Origin: Bacillota bacterium | Lineage (GTDB): Bacteria > Bacillota > Clostridia > Acetivibrionales > DTU013 | Direction of reading: 5' to 3' | Assembly: GCA_023433505.1 (NCBI GenBank) | Contig: JAEZCO010000056.1 | Coordinates: 1-64,000, forward strand | DNA: 64,000 nt | Shown here: positions 17,171 to 26,233 of the stretch, piece by piece | Numbering within the stretch: position 1 is the stretch's first letter | Layout of the letters: each line of letters begins with the position of its first letter | Notes under the pieces: generated by a model | Told to the model about the DNA's origin: nothing | Databases searched by the model: none | Seen by the model: only the letters and a program-made list of their open reading frames with translations | Translations under genes and position numbers: made by a program

Positions 17171-18070
17171 GTGAAAAAAATAAGGATTTTGATTACTGCA
17201 GGCATTATTGCGGCGCTGCTTGTTCCATTCTCCGTATTTGCGGCTACATCCGATTCTTCGGTGGCAAAGACGGTAAGAGGCTTCTTCGGCATTGATTTTT
17301 CAAAGCTGAGTGATCAACAAAAAGCCGACGTCAATACTTATTCACAGAAAATGGCGGAGCTCCAAAAGGAATTCGTCGATAAAATGGTCTCCAACGGGAC
17401 CATGACCAAAGAGCAGGGAGATGCTGAAAAAAGTCGCATTGACAAAGCTCTAAAGGCCAGTCAGGACAATGGCAACGCTTATGGATACGGGATGGGGAAA
17501 GGCTTTTTTAATGGAAATGAAAAACATGCCGTTCCAGGCAAAAACATAATAGATACCTCAAAGCTGACGGATCAGCAGAAGGCAGACCTGAAGGAGACCG
17601 AAACAAAGATGTTGGAGCTTCAGAAGGAGTATATCGACAAGGCTGTTTCCTTCGGACTTCTTACCCAGGATCAGGGTGATAAGCTGAAGAGCAGGCTGGA
17701 TGCAGCGCAGAGTACGGAGAAGTCTGCCGATTCTTCCCTGCGCATAATGCCGGGAAGGGGAGGATTTGGCCTATTCGGTAGTAACGGCGCCGACCAATCA
17801 AAGCTGACTGACCAGCAGAAGGCGGAACTTGCCAATTATTCAAAAGAAATGGCGGAACTGCAGAAGGAAATGATCAACAAGCTGACTGCAGACGGAGTGA
17901 TGACCAAAGAGGAAGGCGACGCGGCAATTAAAAGAATTGATGCGATGTCTGAGTCCGGAGCCGGAAAAGGCTTTCCCAAAGGGTTCGGTAAAATGGGAAG
18001 GGGCCGTTCCAATCCATCGGCACTTCCTGAAAAGTCAGATACAGTAAGCAATTCAGAGACTTCACTTTAA
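17171..18070 (+). CDS. Secreted protein with three DUF2680 repeats
   Basis: The product of about 299 residues starts at GTG 17171, 7 nt after AAAGGAGG, and has a Sec signal peptide ending at about VFA-ATS (residue 24-25). Three copies of a helical DUF2680 unit follow at about 41-95, 130-183 and 214-265, each with the core SKLTDQQKA, then ELQKE, a Gly turn and KSRID. Gly/Phe/Asn-rich linkers separate them. The family is common in Clostridia and Bacillus but has no known function. The alternation of basic and acidic faces suggests a cell-wall or ion-binding helical rod; this is inference. Confidence 0.85.
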   Translation: MKKIRILITAGIIAALLVPFSVFAATSDSSVAKTVRGFFGIDFSKLSDQQKADVNTYSQKMAELQKEFVDKMVSNGTMTKEQGDAEKSRIDKALKASQDNGNAYGYGMGKGFFNGNEKHAVPGKNIIDTSKLTDQQKADLKETETKMLELQKEYIDKAVSFGLLTQDQGDKLKSRLDAAQSTEKSADSSLRIMPGRGGFGLFGSNGADQSKLTDQQKAELANYSKEMAELQKEMINKLTADGVMTKEEGDAAIKRIDAMSESGAGKGFPKGFGKMGRGRSNPSALPEKSDTVSNSETSL

Positions 18071-18089
18071 ATTTTCCCCCAATATGCCA

Positions 18090-18119
18090 GGGAGAGGGAA
18101 ATCCCCTCTCTCTTTTTTT
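18090..18119 (+). terminator. Rho-independent terminator
   Basis: GAGAGGG pairs with CCCTCTC around a short A-rich loop, followed by TCTTTTTTT, about 20 nt after the DUF2680 gene. Confidence 0.8.
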
Positions 18120-18217
18120 ATGTGCATCTGTTAAGTGTATCAGGTTGCAAAACTTGCGAAAATATAATAACATAGAGACATTAGGAAAAGACATTTATGA
18201 AAGTCGGTGGATAAAGA

Positions 18218-19345
18218 GTGGCAGCGAACAGAGTCAATAGTATAGAAATAAAAAAGATGAACCGGAATGCCATTTATCGGTTTCTATATAAGCATGAACC
18301 TATTTCCATCCAAGAAATCGCACATGCGCTGAAGATGAGTTTACCCACCGTTACTCAAAATCTTAAAGAGCTGCAGGAACGGGATTTAATCATTGAGACA
18401 GGCTTGTTTGAATCGACGGGAGGAAGAAAGGCAAAGGCAATATCCTTCAACAGTGTCGTAAAATATTCCATTGGCCTGGATATTACGCGGAATCATGTGG
18501 GAATTGTTGTCATTGACTTAAGCGGGAAGCTGATAAAAAATTTGAGGGTGCAGTATCCCTTTGTCAACGCAAAGGAGTATTTCCGGGGCGTTGGCAAACT
18601 GGTCACAGACTTTGTCGCTGAAAGTAAAATCGATGAAGGCAAAATCCTGGGAGTAGGCATCGCTCTGCCTGCCATCCTGTCGGACGACAGGCAGACGGTA
18701 AATTATGCTACAATTATTGATTTCAAGGGCGGGAGCATTAAAAGCTTTTCCGAGTTCATACCGTATCCCTGTATCCTGAGCAACGATGCCAATGCCGGCG
18801 GTTTCGCAGAATTTTGGGGTGACAGGAATGCGAGCAACGTGGTCTATCTTTCACTGAATAATACGGTCGGAGGGTCCATCATCATTGATAAAAACATCTT
18901 TACGGGGCAGAATCACCGCAGCGGGGAGTTTGGCCACATGACCATTGTGCCGGGCGGGGACAGGTGCTACTGCGGACAAAAGGGCTGTGTCGACGTCTAT
19001 TGTTCGGCTAAAATACTATCCGACAGTACCAATGGAAACATTGCTGAGTTCTTCCGAATGTTAAAATTAAACAGTGAACCTCAGAAATTGATTTGGGAAG
19101 AATACCTCAAGCATTTGGTGGTTACGGTAAACAATCTCAGGATGCTGTATGACTGCAATGTGATTCTGGGAGGATATGCCGGTTCATACATGGGGGAACA
19201 TATCGGGTATCTTAGAAAGCTGGTATCAAAAAGAAATACATTTGAGGCCGACGGGAATTATCTGCATGTAAGTAAATATAAGCTGGAGGGCACCGCTGTA
19301 GGCGCGGCTTTGCAGCATATTGAAACCTTTATCAACGATGTTTAG
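18218..19345 (+). CDS. ROK-family transcriptional repressor
   Basis: The 375-residue protein (GTG start) has an N-terminal winged helix (ISIQEIAHALKMSLPTVTQNLKEL, residues about 29-52) and a C-terminal ROK sugar-kinase-like domain with the zinc motif CYCGQKGCVDV and SNDANAGG. XylR/NagC-type ROK repressors bind DNA until a sugar or sugar phosphate is sensed in the kinase-like domain. Directly downstream are a ribose-type sugar ABC transporter and catabolic enzymes, so it is the likely local repressor. The substrate is not readable from the sequence. Confidence 0.92.
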   Translation: MAANRVNSIEIKKMNRNAIYRFLYKHEPISIQEIAHALKMSLPTVTQNLKELQERDLIIETGLFESTGGRKAKAISFNSVVKYSIGLDITRNHVGIVVIDLSGKLIKNLRVQYPFVNAKEYFRGVGKLVTDFVAESKIDEGKILGVGIALPAILSDDRQTVNYATIIDFKGGSIKSFSEFIPYPCILSNDANAGGFAEFWGDRNASNVVYLSLNNTVGGSIIIDKNIFTGQNHRSGEFGHMTIVPGGDRCYCGQKGCVDVYCSAKILSDSTNGNIAEFFRMLKLNSEPQKLIWEEYLKHLVVTVNNLRMLYDCNVILGGYAGSYMGEHIGYLRKLVSKRNTFEADGNYLHVSKYKLEGTAVGAALQHIETFINDV

Positions 19346-19377
19346 CCGCCTGCCAAATCTAATTTCATATAATTCTC

Positions 19378-19434
19378 CTCATGCAAAACACCTTGAACCT
19401 GTGTAAAGCCCAGGATCAAGGTGTTTTGCATGAG
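19378..19434. repeat. 19-bp inverted repeat
   Basis: CTCATGCAAAACACCTTGA (19378-19396) pairs perfectly with its reverse complement at 19416-19434; the loop itself holds CCTG/CAGG. There is no T run after either arm. It may be a processing or termination structure for the ROK transcript. Confidence 0.8.
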
Positions 19435-19464
19435 GTGCCGGACCTGCTTTTGCCGGTGCCTGCA

Positions 19465-19495
19465 CCACGTCGTTCCGCTCCTCGCAATGCCCATG
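19465..19495 (-). repeat. REP-like extragenic fragment
   Basis: Read on the minus strand it contains CATTGCGAGGAGCGGAACGA, resembling a dispersed extragenic motif common in bacterial genomes. A related CATTGCGAG piece lies at 46121-46161. Confidence 0.35.
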
Positions 19496-19541
19496 CCGTA
19501 GTCACCCTAAAAAAATACCACAATATGTAATAAAAAAGATA

Positions 19542-19569
19542 TTGACTTTCCGAAAAAAAGCCTTATAAT
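19542..19569 (+). promoter_or_regulatory. Promoter of the sugar ABC operon
   Basis: TTGACT (19542-19547) and TATAAT (19564-19569) are 16 nt apart, about 165 nt before the first ABC gene. The long AT-rich leader leaves room for operator sites of the ROK repressor. Confidence 0.6.
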
Positions 19570-19733
19570 CTTATTAAAGGCATTTTATAAAAGTGTTATA
19601 TAAATGTAGAAAAAAAAGTAAAGGCTATGAGGCAGCCGGATCAAAATTTACCAATTCAATAATTGAGGGAATCGCTTAACTCAAAGGATAAATTTGAAGG
19701 ATTTTTAAATAATATATCTTATGGGGGAAGGAA

Positions 19734-21263
19734 ATGGAACAAAATATTAAACTCAGAGTATCAAAAATTGAAAAATCCTTTCCGGGAGTTAAGGCGCTTG
19801 ATAAAATCGACTTTGCCGTGAAAAAAGCTTCGGTCCATGTCTTGTGCGGAGAAAACGGCGCAGGAAAGTCAACCTTGATGAAAATCATCAACGGAATTTA
19901 TCAGCCGGACAGCGGTCAGATTTTTATTGACGAAAAGCCAGTAAAAATAAACAACCCGATCCATGCCAGAAATTTAGGCATCTCCATGATATTCCAGGAA
20001 ATGAATTACGTCCCGGAAATGACGGTGGAGGAAAATATTTTCCTGGGCAATCTTCCTGTGAATAAATTCGGAAGCGTTAATTGGAAACTGGTGAGGCAGC
20101 GTACGAAAGAGCTGCTGCTGACGGAAAATTTACCCTACTCTCCTACTACTCTGCTGAAAGACTTAACCGTATCCGACATACAAATGCTGGAGATCATTAA
20201 GGCCATCTCGTACAAGTCGGACATCATTATCATGGACGAGCCCACTTCCGCCATCACCCTTAAGGAAGTGGAAAAACTGTTCATCAAGATAAGAGAGCTT
20301 AAGGCAAGAGGAGTAAGCATCATCTACATCTCTCACAAGCTCGACGAAGTTTTCCAGATTGCGGATGAGATTACGGTATTCAGAGATGGGACTGTCGTAG
20401 AGAGCCATCCCAGGGAAGAGCTGGATATAGAAACGGTTATTTCACTGATGGTAGGCCGCAAGCTCACAAATACCTATCCAAAGGAGCAAATCGCAATAGG
20501 AGAGGACCTGCTTCAGGTTGAGAATTTGAACAGCACTAATGTATTTCATGATGTCAGCTTCCATGTTAAAAAGGGTGAAATTGTCGGGTTTGCCGGTTTA
20601 ATGGGAGCCGGAAGGACGGAGGTGATGCGTTCGCTGTTCGGTCTGGACCCTAAAAACGCCGGTAAGGTAAAAATCAAGGGCAAGGAAGTCGCCATTAAAA
20701 ATGTGAGACAAAGCATAGGAAACGGAATGGTAATGCTCTCGGAAGACAGGCGCAGGTATGGCATCATTCCTGTCCGGTCCGTAAAAGAAAATACGACCAT
20801 ATCCTTCCTGGAAAAATTCTTTCACGGTTTCAGGCTGCACAAGAAAATAGAGCATCATGTCGTCACCGATATGTTTGAAAAAATGAAAGTGAAGACACCG
20901 ACCCTGGAAACCGTAATCGCATCCTTGAGCGGAGGAAATCAGCAAAAGGTGCTGCTGGCAAAGTGGATGATAAGGAATCCGGATATTTTGATCCTGGACG
21001 AGCCCACCCGGGGTATTGATGTCGGAGCGAAATTTGAGATATACAAGCTTATGACGGAGCTGGCCAGGGAAGGGAAGGTCGTCATTATGGTTTCCTCCGA
21101 GCTTCCCGAGCTCATCGGCATGTGCGACAGGATTTATGTCATGGCCAAAGGCACCATCACCGGCGAGCTTGAGCGGAAGGATTTTTCCCAGGAGCTCATT
21201 ATGAAATATGCTACCGCAACGAAAACAATGAATGAGGTGGAAAAAAATGCAGATGCGAAGTAA
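19734..21263 (+). CDS. Sugar ABC transporter ATPase, RbsA/MglA type
   Basis: The 509-residue protein carries two nucleotide-binding domains, as is usual for carbohydrate-uptake-type-2 systems. The first has Walker A GENGAGKST and Walker B IIIMDEPTSA; the second has the family's degenerate Walker A (GLMGAGRTE), signature LSGGNQQKV and Walker B ILILDEPTRGID. It powers import through the permease at 21247 for the binding protein at 22336. The ATG follows GGGGGAAGG. It overlaps the permease gene by 17 nt. Substrates of this class are ribose, galactose, xylose, inositol and similar small sugars or polyols. Confidence 0.93.
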   Translation: MEQNIKLRVSKIEKSFPGVKALDKIDFAVKKASVHVLCGENGAGKSTLMKIINGIYQPDSGQIFIDEKPVKINNPIHARNLGISMIFQEMNYVPEMTVEENIFLGNLPVNKFGSVNWKLVRQRTKELLLTENLPYSPTTLLKDLTVSDIQMLEIIKAISYKSDIIIMDEPTSAITLKEVEKLFIKIRELKARGVSIIYISHKLDEVFQIADEITVFRDGTVVESHPREELDIETVISLMVGRKLTNTYPKEQIAIGEDLLQVENLNSTNVFHDVSFHVKKGEIVGFAGLMGAGRTEVMRSLFGLDPKNAGKVKIKGKEVAIKNVRQSIGNGMVMLSEDRRRYGIIPVRSVKENTTISFLEKFFHGFRLHKKIEHHVVTDMFEKMKVKTPTLETVIASLSGGNQQKVLLAKWMIRNPDILILDEPTRGIDVGAKFEIYKLMTELAREGKVVIMVSSELPELIGMCDRIYVMAKGTITGELERKDFSQELIMKYATATKTMNEVEKNADAK

Positions 21264-22257
21264 TTTCTGGTACACGTTTAAAAAGACCTATAGCATTTAT
21301 ATGATACTATTTGCCTTATTTATTGTCTGTTCCGCGGCAAATCCCAATTTTCTGTCGGTAAGCAACCTGATCAACATTTTAAGGCAGCTGGCGGTAACGA
21401 CGATTCTGGCCTTCGGGCAGACAATGCTGATCATCAGCGGTATGCTTGACCTGTCCGCCGGGTCGGTACTGGCCCTTTCGGGAGTATTTGCGGTCTCTGC
21501 CTATAAAGCCACAGGATCTTTGCTGCTGGCAGTTTTAATCGGTATAGTCACCGGAATGGTATGTAATCTGATCAACGTTATAATGATCAGCACCTTTAAG
21601 GCTCCGCCTTTTATCGCAACACTGGCAATGCTCACAATGGCCCGGGGTGTCGCGCTTCTTTACACCAAGGGACAGAATATTCTCCAGTTGGGTAATTTTA
21701 CAGTTCTTGGCCAGGGGTCCATCGGGGTCATCCCCATCCCTGTAATTTTTCTGGCCATCATTGCAATACTCACCTGGTATATTTTGAAGCATACCCGGTT
21801 CGGTCGGTCCCTCTATGCGGTGGGAGGCAATGAGGAAGCGTCCGTCGCTTCAGGCATTAACGTCCATAAGGTGAAGTATACGGCGTTTATCATAAACGGT
21901 ATCTTTGTTGGCCTGGCGGGTGTCATCTTTATGTCCCGTGTCAATGCGGGGCTTCCAAACGGAGCCATCAATTTCGAGTTTACGGCCCTTACGGCGGCCA
22001 TCATCGGCGGGACAAGCTTCTCCGGCGGAATCGGTACGGCGGGCGGCACGCTGGCCGGCGCATTCATCGTTGGCTTCCTGGATAATATCATGAACCTCAC
22101 CAATGTGGACTCCTACTTGCAGCAAATCATCCGCGGCGCCATTATCGCACTTGCCGTAATCTATGATATCCGCTCCAAGAACCGCAGGACGAAGAGCATG
22201 CTGGGCAGCATTGAAAGCAAGCGCAAGGATAAAAAGGTAAAAGAAGCAGTCAGTTAG
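21247..22257 (+). CDS. Sugar ABC transporter permease, RbsC type
   Basis: The permease of about 336 residues has eight to ten hydrophobic segments and the family blocks LDLSAGSVLALSG and GTSFSGGIGTAGGT. I chose ATG 21247 (MQMRSNFW) with GAGGTGG 6 nt upstream inside the ATPase gene; ATG 21232 is in the same frame but has no site. It ends with a charged tail rich in Lys and Arg. It forms the membrane channel of the CUT2-type importer. Confidence 0.92.
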   Translation: MQMRSNFWYTFKKTYSIYMILFALFIVCSAANPNFLSVSNLINILRQLAVTTILAFGQTMLIISGMLDLSAGSVLALSGVFAVSAYKATGSLLLAVLIGIVTGMVCNLINVIMISTFKAPPFIATLAMLTMARGVALLYTKGQNILQLGNFTVLGQGSIGVIPIPVIFLAIIAILTWYILKHTRFGRSLYAVGGNEEASVASGINVHKVKYTAFIINGIFVGLAGVIFMSRVNAGLPNGAINFEFTALTAAIIGGTSFSGGIGTAGGTLAGAFIVGFLDNIMNLTNVDSYLQQIIRGAIIALAVIYDIRSKNRRTKSMLGSIESKRKDKKVKEAVS

Positions 22258-22335
22258 CTTTTTGAAAAGTAACACTTAACCCGAATTAAACAGCAGCGCT
22301 GTTTAAAAATAAAAAAATAAAAGGATGGATTCAGT

Positions 22336-23346
22336 ATGAAGAAAATGCTTTTGACTATGTTTTCAGTCGTGTTGGTACTGGCTTTGCTGGCCGGTTGCGG
22401 CGCTACGGGTTCAACGACGGAACCTTCGACAGCGGCAACGACCAAAGGTGAAACAACAGGCGCCCAGAAGACTTTCAAGGTTGCGTACATTGCCAGGGCT
22501 CAATCCGACTCATTTGCCGCATGGCTTGCCAATGCAGTGAAGGAAGAAGCAAAGAAATATCCCAATATCAAATTGGAAGTCTTTGACGGACAGGCCAGTG
22601 ACGATAAGGAAAACTCCATGATCGAAAACGCGATCACCAACAAATTCGACCTGGTTATCGTACAGCCCAATAACGGTGAAGCACAGAGACCTTATGTAGA
22701 AAAGGTGGTTCAGGCAGGAATCTTTGCCATCACAACAAACGCACGTATTTCAGGGATTGAAGGCGCATCCTCCGTTGATGCCAATCCTTACGAACAGGCG
22801 GCGGTGAATGCAAGGGCAGCGGTTGAGCAGGTACCCAAGAATGCAAAGGTTGTTGTTTTGAAAGGACCCTCCGGCAACTTCCACGCAGACCAAAGACGTG
22901 ATAGCTGGCAGAAGGAATTCTTTGACAAGCGCCCTGACGTTAAGATCGTTGGCGAACAAATTGCAAGCTGGAATAAGGATGAAGCCATGAAGTACATGGA
23001 AGACTGGGTACAGGCCAATGATAAGATCGACGCGGTTATCTCAATGAATGACAATATGGCCGCCGGCGCCCTTGAAGTTGTAAAAGACAATCCGAAATAT
23101 AAAGACATGCTGGCTTATGGCGTTGACGGAACTGCAGAGGCCTTGCTTCTCATAAAAGATGGCAAGATGACTTCCACCTGTTTGCAAAATGCCTTTGAGC
23201 TTGCAGAAAAGTTAATGGATACAAGCAATAAGCTTTTGACAGGCGTTGAAAAGAAAGTTGATACGGATATCGGAAATCCATTGGTTAATAAGGATAATGT
23301 GGACCAGTACATTGACATCCTGAAGAAATCCGGAGCAATAAAGTAA
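22336..23346 (+). CDS. Sugar-binding lipoprotein of the ABC importer
   Basis: The 336-residue solute-binding protein has a lipoprotein signal (LLAGC, Cys about residue 21), a Thr/Ser/Ala linker to about residue 40, then a type I periplasmic-binding fold of the ribose/galactose class, with FKVAYIARAQSDSF at the first strand and DAVISMNDNMAAGALE in the second lobe. AAGGA precedes the ATG. It captures ligand outside the cell for the 19734/21247 transporter. A strong hairpin terminator or attenuator follows, which would make transporter mRNA more abundant than the enzyme genes. Confidence 0.93.
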   Translation: MKKMLLTMFSVVLVLALLAGCGATGSTTEPSTAATTKGETTGAQKTFKVAYIARAQSDSFAAWLANAVKEEAKKYPNIKLEVFDGQASDDKENSMIENAITNKFDLVIVQPNNGEAQRPYVEKVVQAGIFAITTNARISGIEGASSVDANPYEQAAVNARAAVEQVPKNAKVVVLKGPSGNFHADQRRDSWQKEFFDKRPDVKIVGEQIASWNKDEAMKYMEDWVQANDKIDAVISMNDNMAAGALEVVKDNPKYKDMLAYGVDGTAEALLLIKDGKMTSTCLQNAFELAEKLMDTSNKLLTGVEKKVDTDIGNPLVNKDNVDQYIDILKKSGAIK

Positions 23347-23410
23347 TGTTTTCAGTACTCCGAATCATACAATGAGTTTATAACACTATGTTTTTATAGT
23401 AATTTTTAAA

Positions 23411-23446
23411 AGCGTGAAACACAGTGTTTCACGCTAAATTTTTTTT
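23411..23446 (+). terminator. Terminator or attenuator after binding-protein gene
   Basis: AGCGTGAAACA pairs with TGTTTCACGCT around a 3-nt loop, followed by AAATTTTTTTT. It lies between the binding-protein gene and the dehydrogenase gene with no promoter recognised after it, so partial read-through is likely. Confidence 0.8.
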
Positions 23447-23476
23447 CAGTAACAGGGAGGGATTGGAGGAATCGAT

Positions 23477-24526
23477 ATGAAAAACAGAGCGGCAATCATG
23501 ACGGGTCTTAATAAAATGGAGATAAGGGAAGTCGAGGTTCCGGTGCCGAAAGAGAAACAAGTGCTTATAAAGCTTGAGTATGTGGGAATTTGCGGCTCCG
23601 ATGTGCACTATCTGGAACACGGAAAGATCGGCGATTTTGTTGTAAACGGCGATTTTATTCTCGGGCACGAATGTGCGGGAACGGTTGTTGCTGCAGGGCC
23701 TGGGGTAGAGAAGCTGAAGGTTGGGGACAGGGTGGCCTTGGAGCCGGGAGTTACCTGCGGACAGTGTGAATTCTGCAAGACCGGAAGATACAATCTCTGC
23801 CCGGATGTGGAATTTCTGGCCACTCCGCCGTACAACGGCTGTTTGATGAATTATATAGCTTTCCCGGAGAATATGGCGTTCAAGCTGCCGGACAAGATTT
23901 CCACAAAAGAGGGAGCTCTGATTGAACCTTTGGCAGTGGGCATGCATGCAGCCAACCAGGGCAGAGTCAAGCTGGGGGATTCGGTTGTAATCCTTGGTTC
24001 AGGCAGCATCGGCCTGGTAACACTTCTTGCCTGCAAAGCTTTTGGCGCAACTGATATCACCGTCGTAGACATTATCCCCAAAAGGCTTGAATATGCGAAA
24101 AAGCTTGGGGCGACAAACATTATAAACGCTGCGGAGGCCGATGTTTTAGCCGAGATGGACAGGCTGACGGATAAAAAAGGCGTTGATGTTGTTATAGAGA
24201 CTGCAGGATCTGCCAAGACCATCGCACAGACTCCGTATCTTGTCAAAAACGGAGGATGCGTTGTGCTGGTGGGTATGGCTCCGCAGGATATCATCGAGTA
24301 TAATTTTTCGAAGATCATGGCCAAGGAAGCGGAAATAAAATCGGTATTCCGTTACAGAAATATCTATCCCCAGGCGATTAAAGCAGTTTCAAAAGGGATT
24401 ATCGACATATCGGGAATTATCTCCCATGAGTTTGATTTTGAAGAAGCGGCAAAAGCCTTTGACTTTGTAATTAACAATAAGCGGGATGTAGTCAAGGCAG
24501 TAATAAAAATCGAAAGTGATGTATAG
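23477..24526 (+). CDS. Zinc-dependent polyol dehydrogenase (medium-chain)
   Basis: The 349-residue medium-chain dehydrogenase is of the sorbitol/L-iditol/xylitol type. Catalytic-zinc ligands are Cys39 (GICGSD) and His64-Glu65 (LGHECAG); the four structural-zinc cysteines are all present (94, 97, 100, 108). The NAD-binding loop is GSGSIG near residue 173, with an acidic residue at the end of the second strand (TVVDI), which favours NAD over NADP. It would oxidise a polyol or sugar alcohol to a ketose. GGAGG precedes the ATG. It sits between the sugar importer and an aminotransferase. Confidence 0.9.
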   Translation: MKNRAAIMTGLNKMEIREVEVPVPKEKQVLIKLEYVGICGSDVHYLEHGKIGDFVVNGDFILGHECAGTVVAAGPGVEKLKVGDRVALEPGVTCGQCEFCKTGRYNLCPDVEFLATPPYNGCLMNYIAFPENMAFKLPDKISTKEGALIEPLAVGMHAANQGRVKLGDSVVILGSGSIGLVTLLACKAFGATDITVVDIIPKRLEYAKKLGATNIINAAEADVLAEMDRLTDKKGVDVVIETAGSAKTIAQTPYLVKNGGCVVLVGMAPQDIIEYNFSKIMAKEAEIKSVFRYRNIYPQAIKAVSKGIIDISGIISHEFDFEEAAKAFDFVINNKRDVVKAVIKIESDV

Positions 24527-24660
24527 GGGGACGCTTCTGTGACTTTCATTTTCGCCGGCATTGGTGGGCGATTGTGATAGGAGTTTAATGAGGCTCCAAA
24601 GTTTAATAAGAGTTCCCGATGATAATTTTATAAATGGAAGAAGTCTGAAAAGGCTTGCAA

Positions 24661-24692
24661 AAAAAGGCTATTACGTATGTAATGGCCTTTTT
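24661..24692 (+). terminator. Rho-independent terminator
   Basis: AAAAAGGCTATTAC pairs with GTAATGGCCTTTTT (one wobble) around GTAT. It ends the transporter/dehydrogenase transcript. Confidence 0.8.
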
Positions 24693-24760
24693 GCGTTGAC
24701 GTTTTTATCTCAGGCGGAATAATTTGATTAAGAAACAAAATATAATAAATGAATAGTATA

Positions 24761-24789
24761 TTGACAATAACGCGAAAGTATAATAATAT
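24761..24789 (+). promoter_or_regulatory. Probable promoter of the aminotransferase operon
   Basis: TTGACA (24761-24766) and TAATAT (24784-24789) are 17 nt apart; a closer TATAAT at 24779 is spaced too tightly. The first CGAAAG repeat lies inside the spacer. Confidence 0.55.
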
Positions 24790-24821
24790 TAAAACGAAAG
24801 TAAAACGTGATATTGCGAAAG
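24773..24821 (+). promoter_or_regulatory. Three phased CGAAAG repeats, putative DeoR operator
   Basis: CGAAAG occurs at 24773, 24795 and 24816, that is 22 and 21 nt apart, about two helical turns. The first lies within the promoter spacer and the others just downstream. DeoR-family repressors often bind several short direct repeats, and the operon ends with a DeoR-family gene; assigning the site to that regulator is inference. Confidence 0.45.
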
Positions 24822-24865
24822 CATTATCGTAACAATTATCGAAGATTTCTATAGGAGGGGTCATT

Positions 24866-26218
24866 ATGTATGACAAAAATTGGGCAAAAGTTGACGCCAA
24901 TACGCTGCCGGAAATAAAAACCGAGCTTCCGGGTCCGAAATCCAGGGAATACCACGGCAGAGCCGCCAAATACATGAAGGGTTATTCCAGTCAGGTCACG
25001 CTGTTTCCGGTAGTTTTCGAATCGGGAAAGGGCTGTACGCTGAAGGATGTGGACGGGAACACTTTCATTGATTTTTCTTCGGGGATCTATGTCACCGGCC
25101 TGGGTCACTGCCACCCCAAAATCAGTGAGGCGGTGGCCAGATATGCCGGCCAGCTGATGAACTGTCATGATTTCACCACCGAAATCAAAATGAAACTACT
25201 TGAAAAGCTTGCCTCCATCACCATGGGGGATTTAAACGGCATCCAGCTTTACGATTCCGGAACAACCGCGGTAGAAGCAGGTCTTCGCTGTGCAAGGGCG
25301 GCAACGGGCAAATTTGAATTCGTATCCTTCTGGAGAGACTTTCACGGCAAGACCCTGGGAGCGGTTAGCTGCGCAATTGTGGACAAAAGCCAGGGAATGA
25401 GGGCTCCCGGATTTTTCCTTGCGCCGCGGCCTAATTGTTATCGCTGTCCTTTTAAAATGCAGCAGGAGAATTGCAATTGCTATTGCGTAGACTTCCTGGA
25501 AAACGTAATCAAGAACGAAACTTCAGGTCAGGCGGCAGCAGTGGTTCTGGAGCCGATTCAGGGCTGGGGCGGCTCCGTTGTTCCCCCGGATGAGTTCATG
25601 CCCCGTCTGCGCAAGCTTTGTGATAAATACGGAATGCTTCTTATGGCGGATGAAGTCCTTACCTGCATGGGGAGGACAGGCAAAATGTTTGCCATGGAGC
25701 ACTGGAACACCACACCGGACATAACTACCCTGGGTAAAGGCTTTGGAAACGGCTTCCCCGTCACTGCAATGTGTGTCAGTGACAAATATAAGGACGCCAT
25801 TGAGAAAATTTCGGCGTCTTCAAGCTACGGCGGAAACCCAATGGCCTGTGCCGCCGCTTTGGCGTCCATCGAAGTCATTGAAGAAGAAAACCTGTGTGAA
25901 AGGTCAACCCATCTCGGCGAGTTGTTCCTCAAGCGGATGAATAAGATGAAGGAAGAGCACAAGATTATCGGCGATGTCCGGGGAAAGGGCTGTTTGCTTG
26001 CAATGGAGCTTGTTAAGGACAAAAATACCAAGGAACAGTTTGACGAAGCCGGAAAGCTTGTATACCAGAAGGCCTTTGCAAAAGGACTTGCCTGGGTGCC
26101 CGCAGGCCACATCCTGAGGCTGTCTCCCCCCATCATCATGGACGACGACCTTGCGCTTAAAGGCCTGGATATTATTGAAGAGGCCGTAACCGAAGTGGAA
26201 AAGCAATTAGGGATATAG
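24866..26218 (+). CDS. Class III aminotransferase (PLP-dependent)
   Basis: The 450-residue enzyme is of the ornithine/GABA aminotransferase fold. PLP-binding Lys291 sits in TLGKGFGNG; ADEVLTCMGRTG carries the PLP-ring Asp, and SSSYGGNPMACAAAL the phosphate-contact region. A Cys-rich insertion (CYRCPFKMQQENCNCYC, about 192-208) is found in several clostridial relatives and could bind metal. Family members transfer amino groups from omega-amino acids or amino sugars/cyclitols. Its neighbours (sugar importer, polyol dehydrogenase, Gfo/Idh oxidoreductase) argue for an amino sugar or aminocyclitol rather than an amino acid. AGGAGGGG precedes the ATG. Confidence 0.88.
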   Translation: MYDKNWAKVDANTLPEIKTELPGPKSREYHGRAAKYMKGYSSQVTLFPVVFESGKGCTLKDVDGNTFIDFSSGIYVTGLGHCHPKISEAVARYAGQLMNCHDFTTEIKMKLLEKLASITMGDLNGIQLYDSGTTAVEAGLRCARAATGKFEFVSFWRDFHGKTLGAVSCAIVDKSQGMRAPGFFLAPRPNCYRCPFKMQQENCNCYCVDFLENVIKNETSGQAAAVVLEPIQGWGGSVVPPDEFMPRLRKLCDKYGMLLMADEVLTCMGRTGKMFAMEHWNTTPDITTLGKGFGNGFPVTAMCVSDKYKDAIEKISASSSYGGNPMACAAALASIEVIEEENLCERSTHLGELFLKRMNKMKEEHKIIGDVRGKGCLLAMELVKDKNTKEQFDEAGKLVYQKAFAKGLAWVPAGHILRLSPPIIMDDDLALKGLDIIEEAVTEVEKQLGI

Positions 26219-26233
26219 GAGAGGGGTATCATC

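Larger units (their letters stand above)
19346..19733. other. Control region between ROK and sugar ABC genes
   Basis: This 388-bp gap holds a long inverted repeat, a REP-like fragment and a promoter (listed separately). The last 160 bp are very AT-rich and contain short palindromes such as TTTTATAAAA near 19584, reasonable places for repressor binding. Confidence 0.6.
24527..24865. other. Control region ahead of aminotransferase operon
   Basis: This 339-bp gap contains a terminator, a promoter and three phased CGAAAG repeats (listed separately). I see no gene in it. Confidence 0.6.

Noticed and set aside
24587..24721. A 44-codon ATG frame between the dehydrogenase and aminotransferase genes.
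   Set aside because: It reads straight through the terminator hairpin at 24661-24692 and shows no family resemblance.
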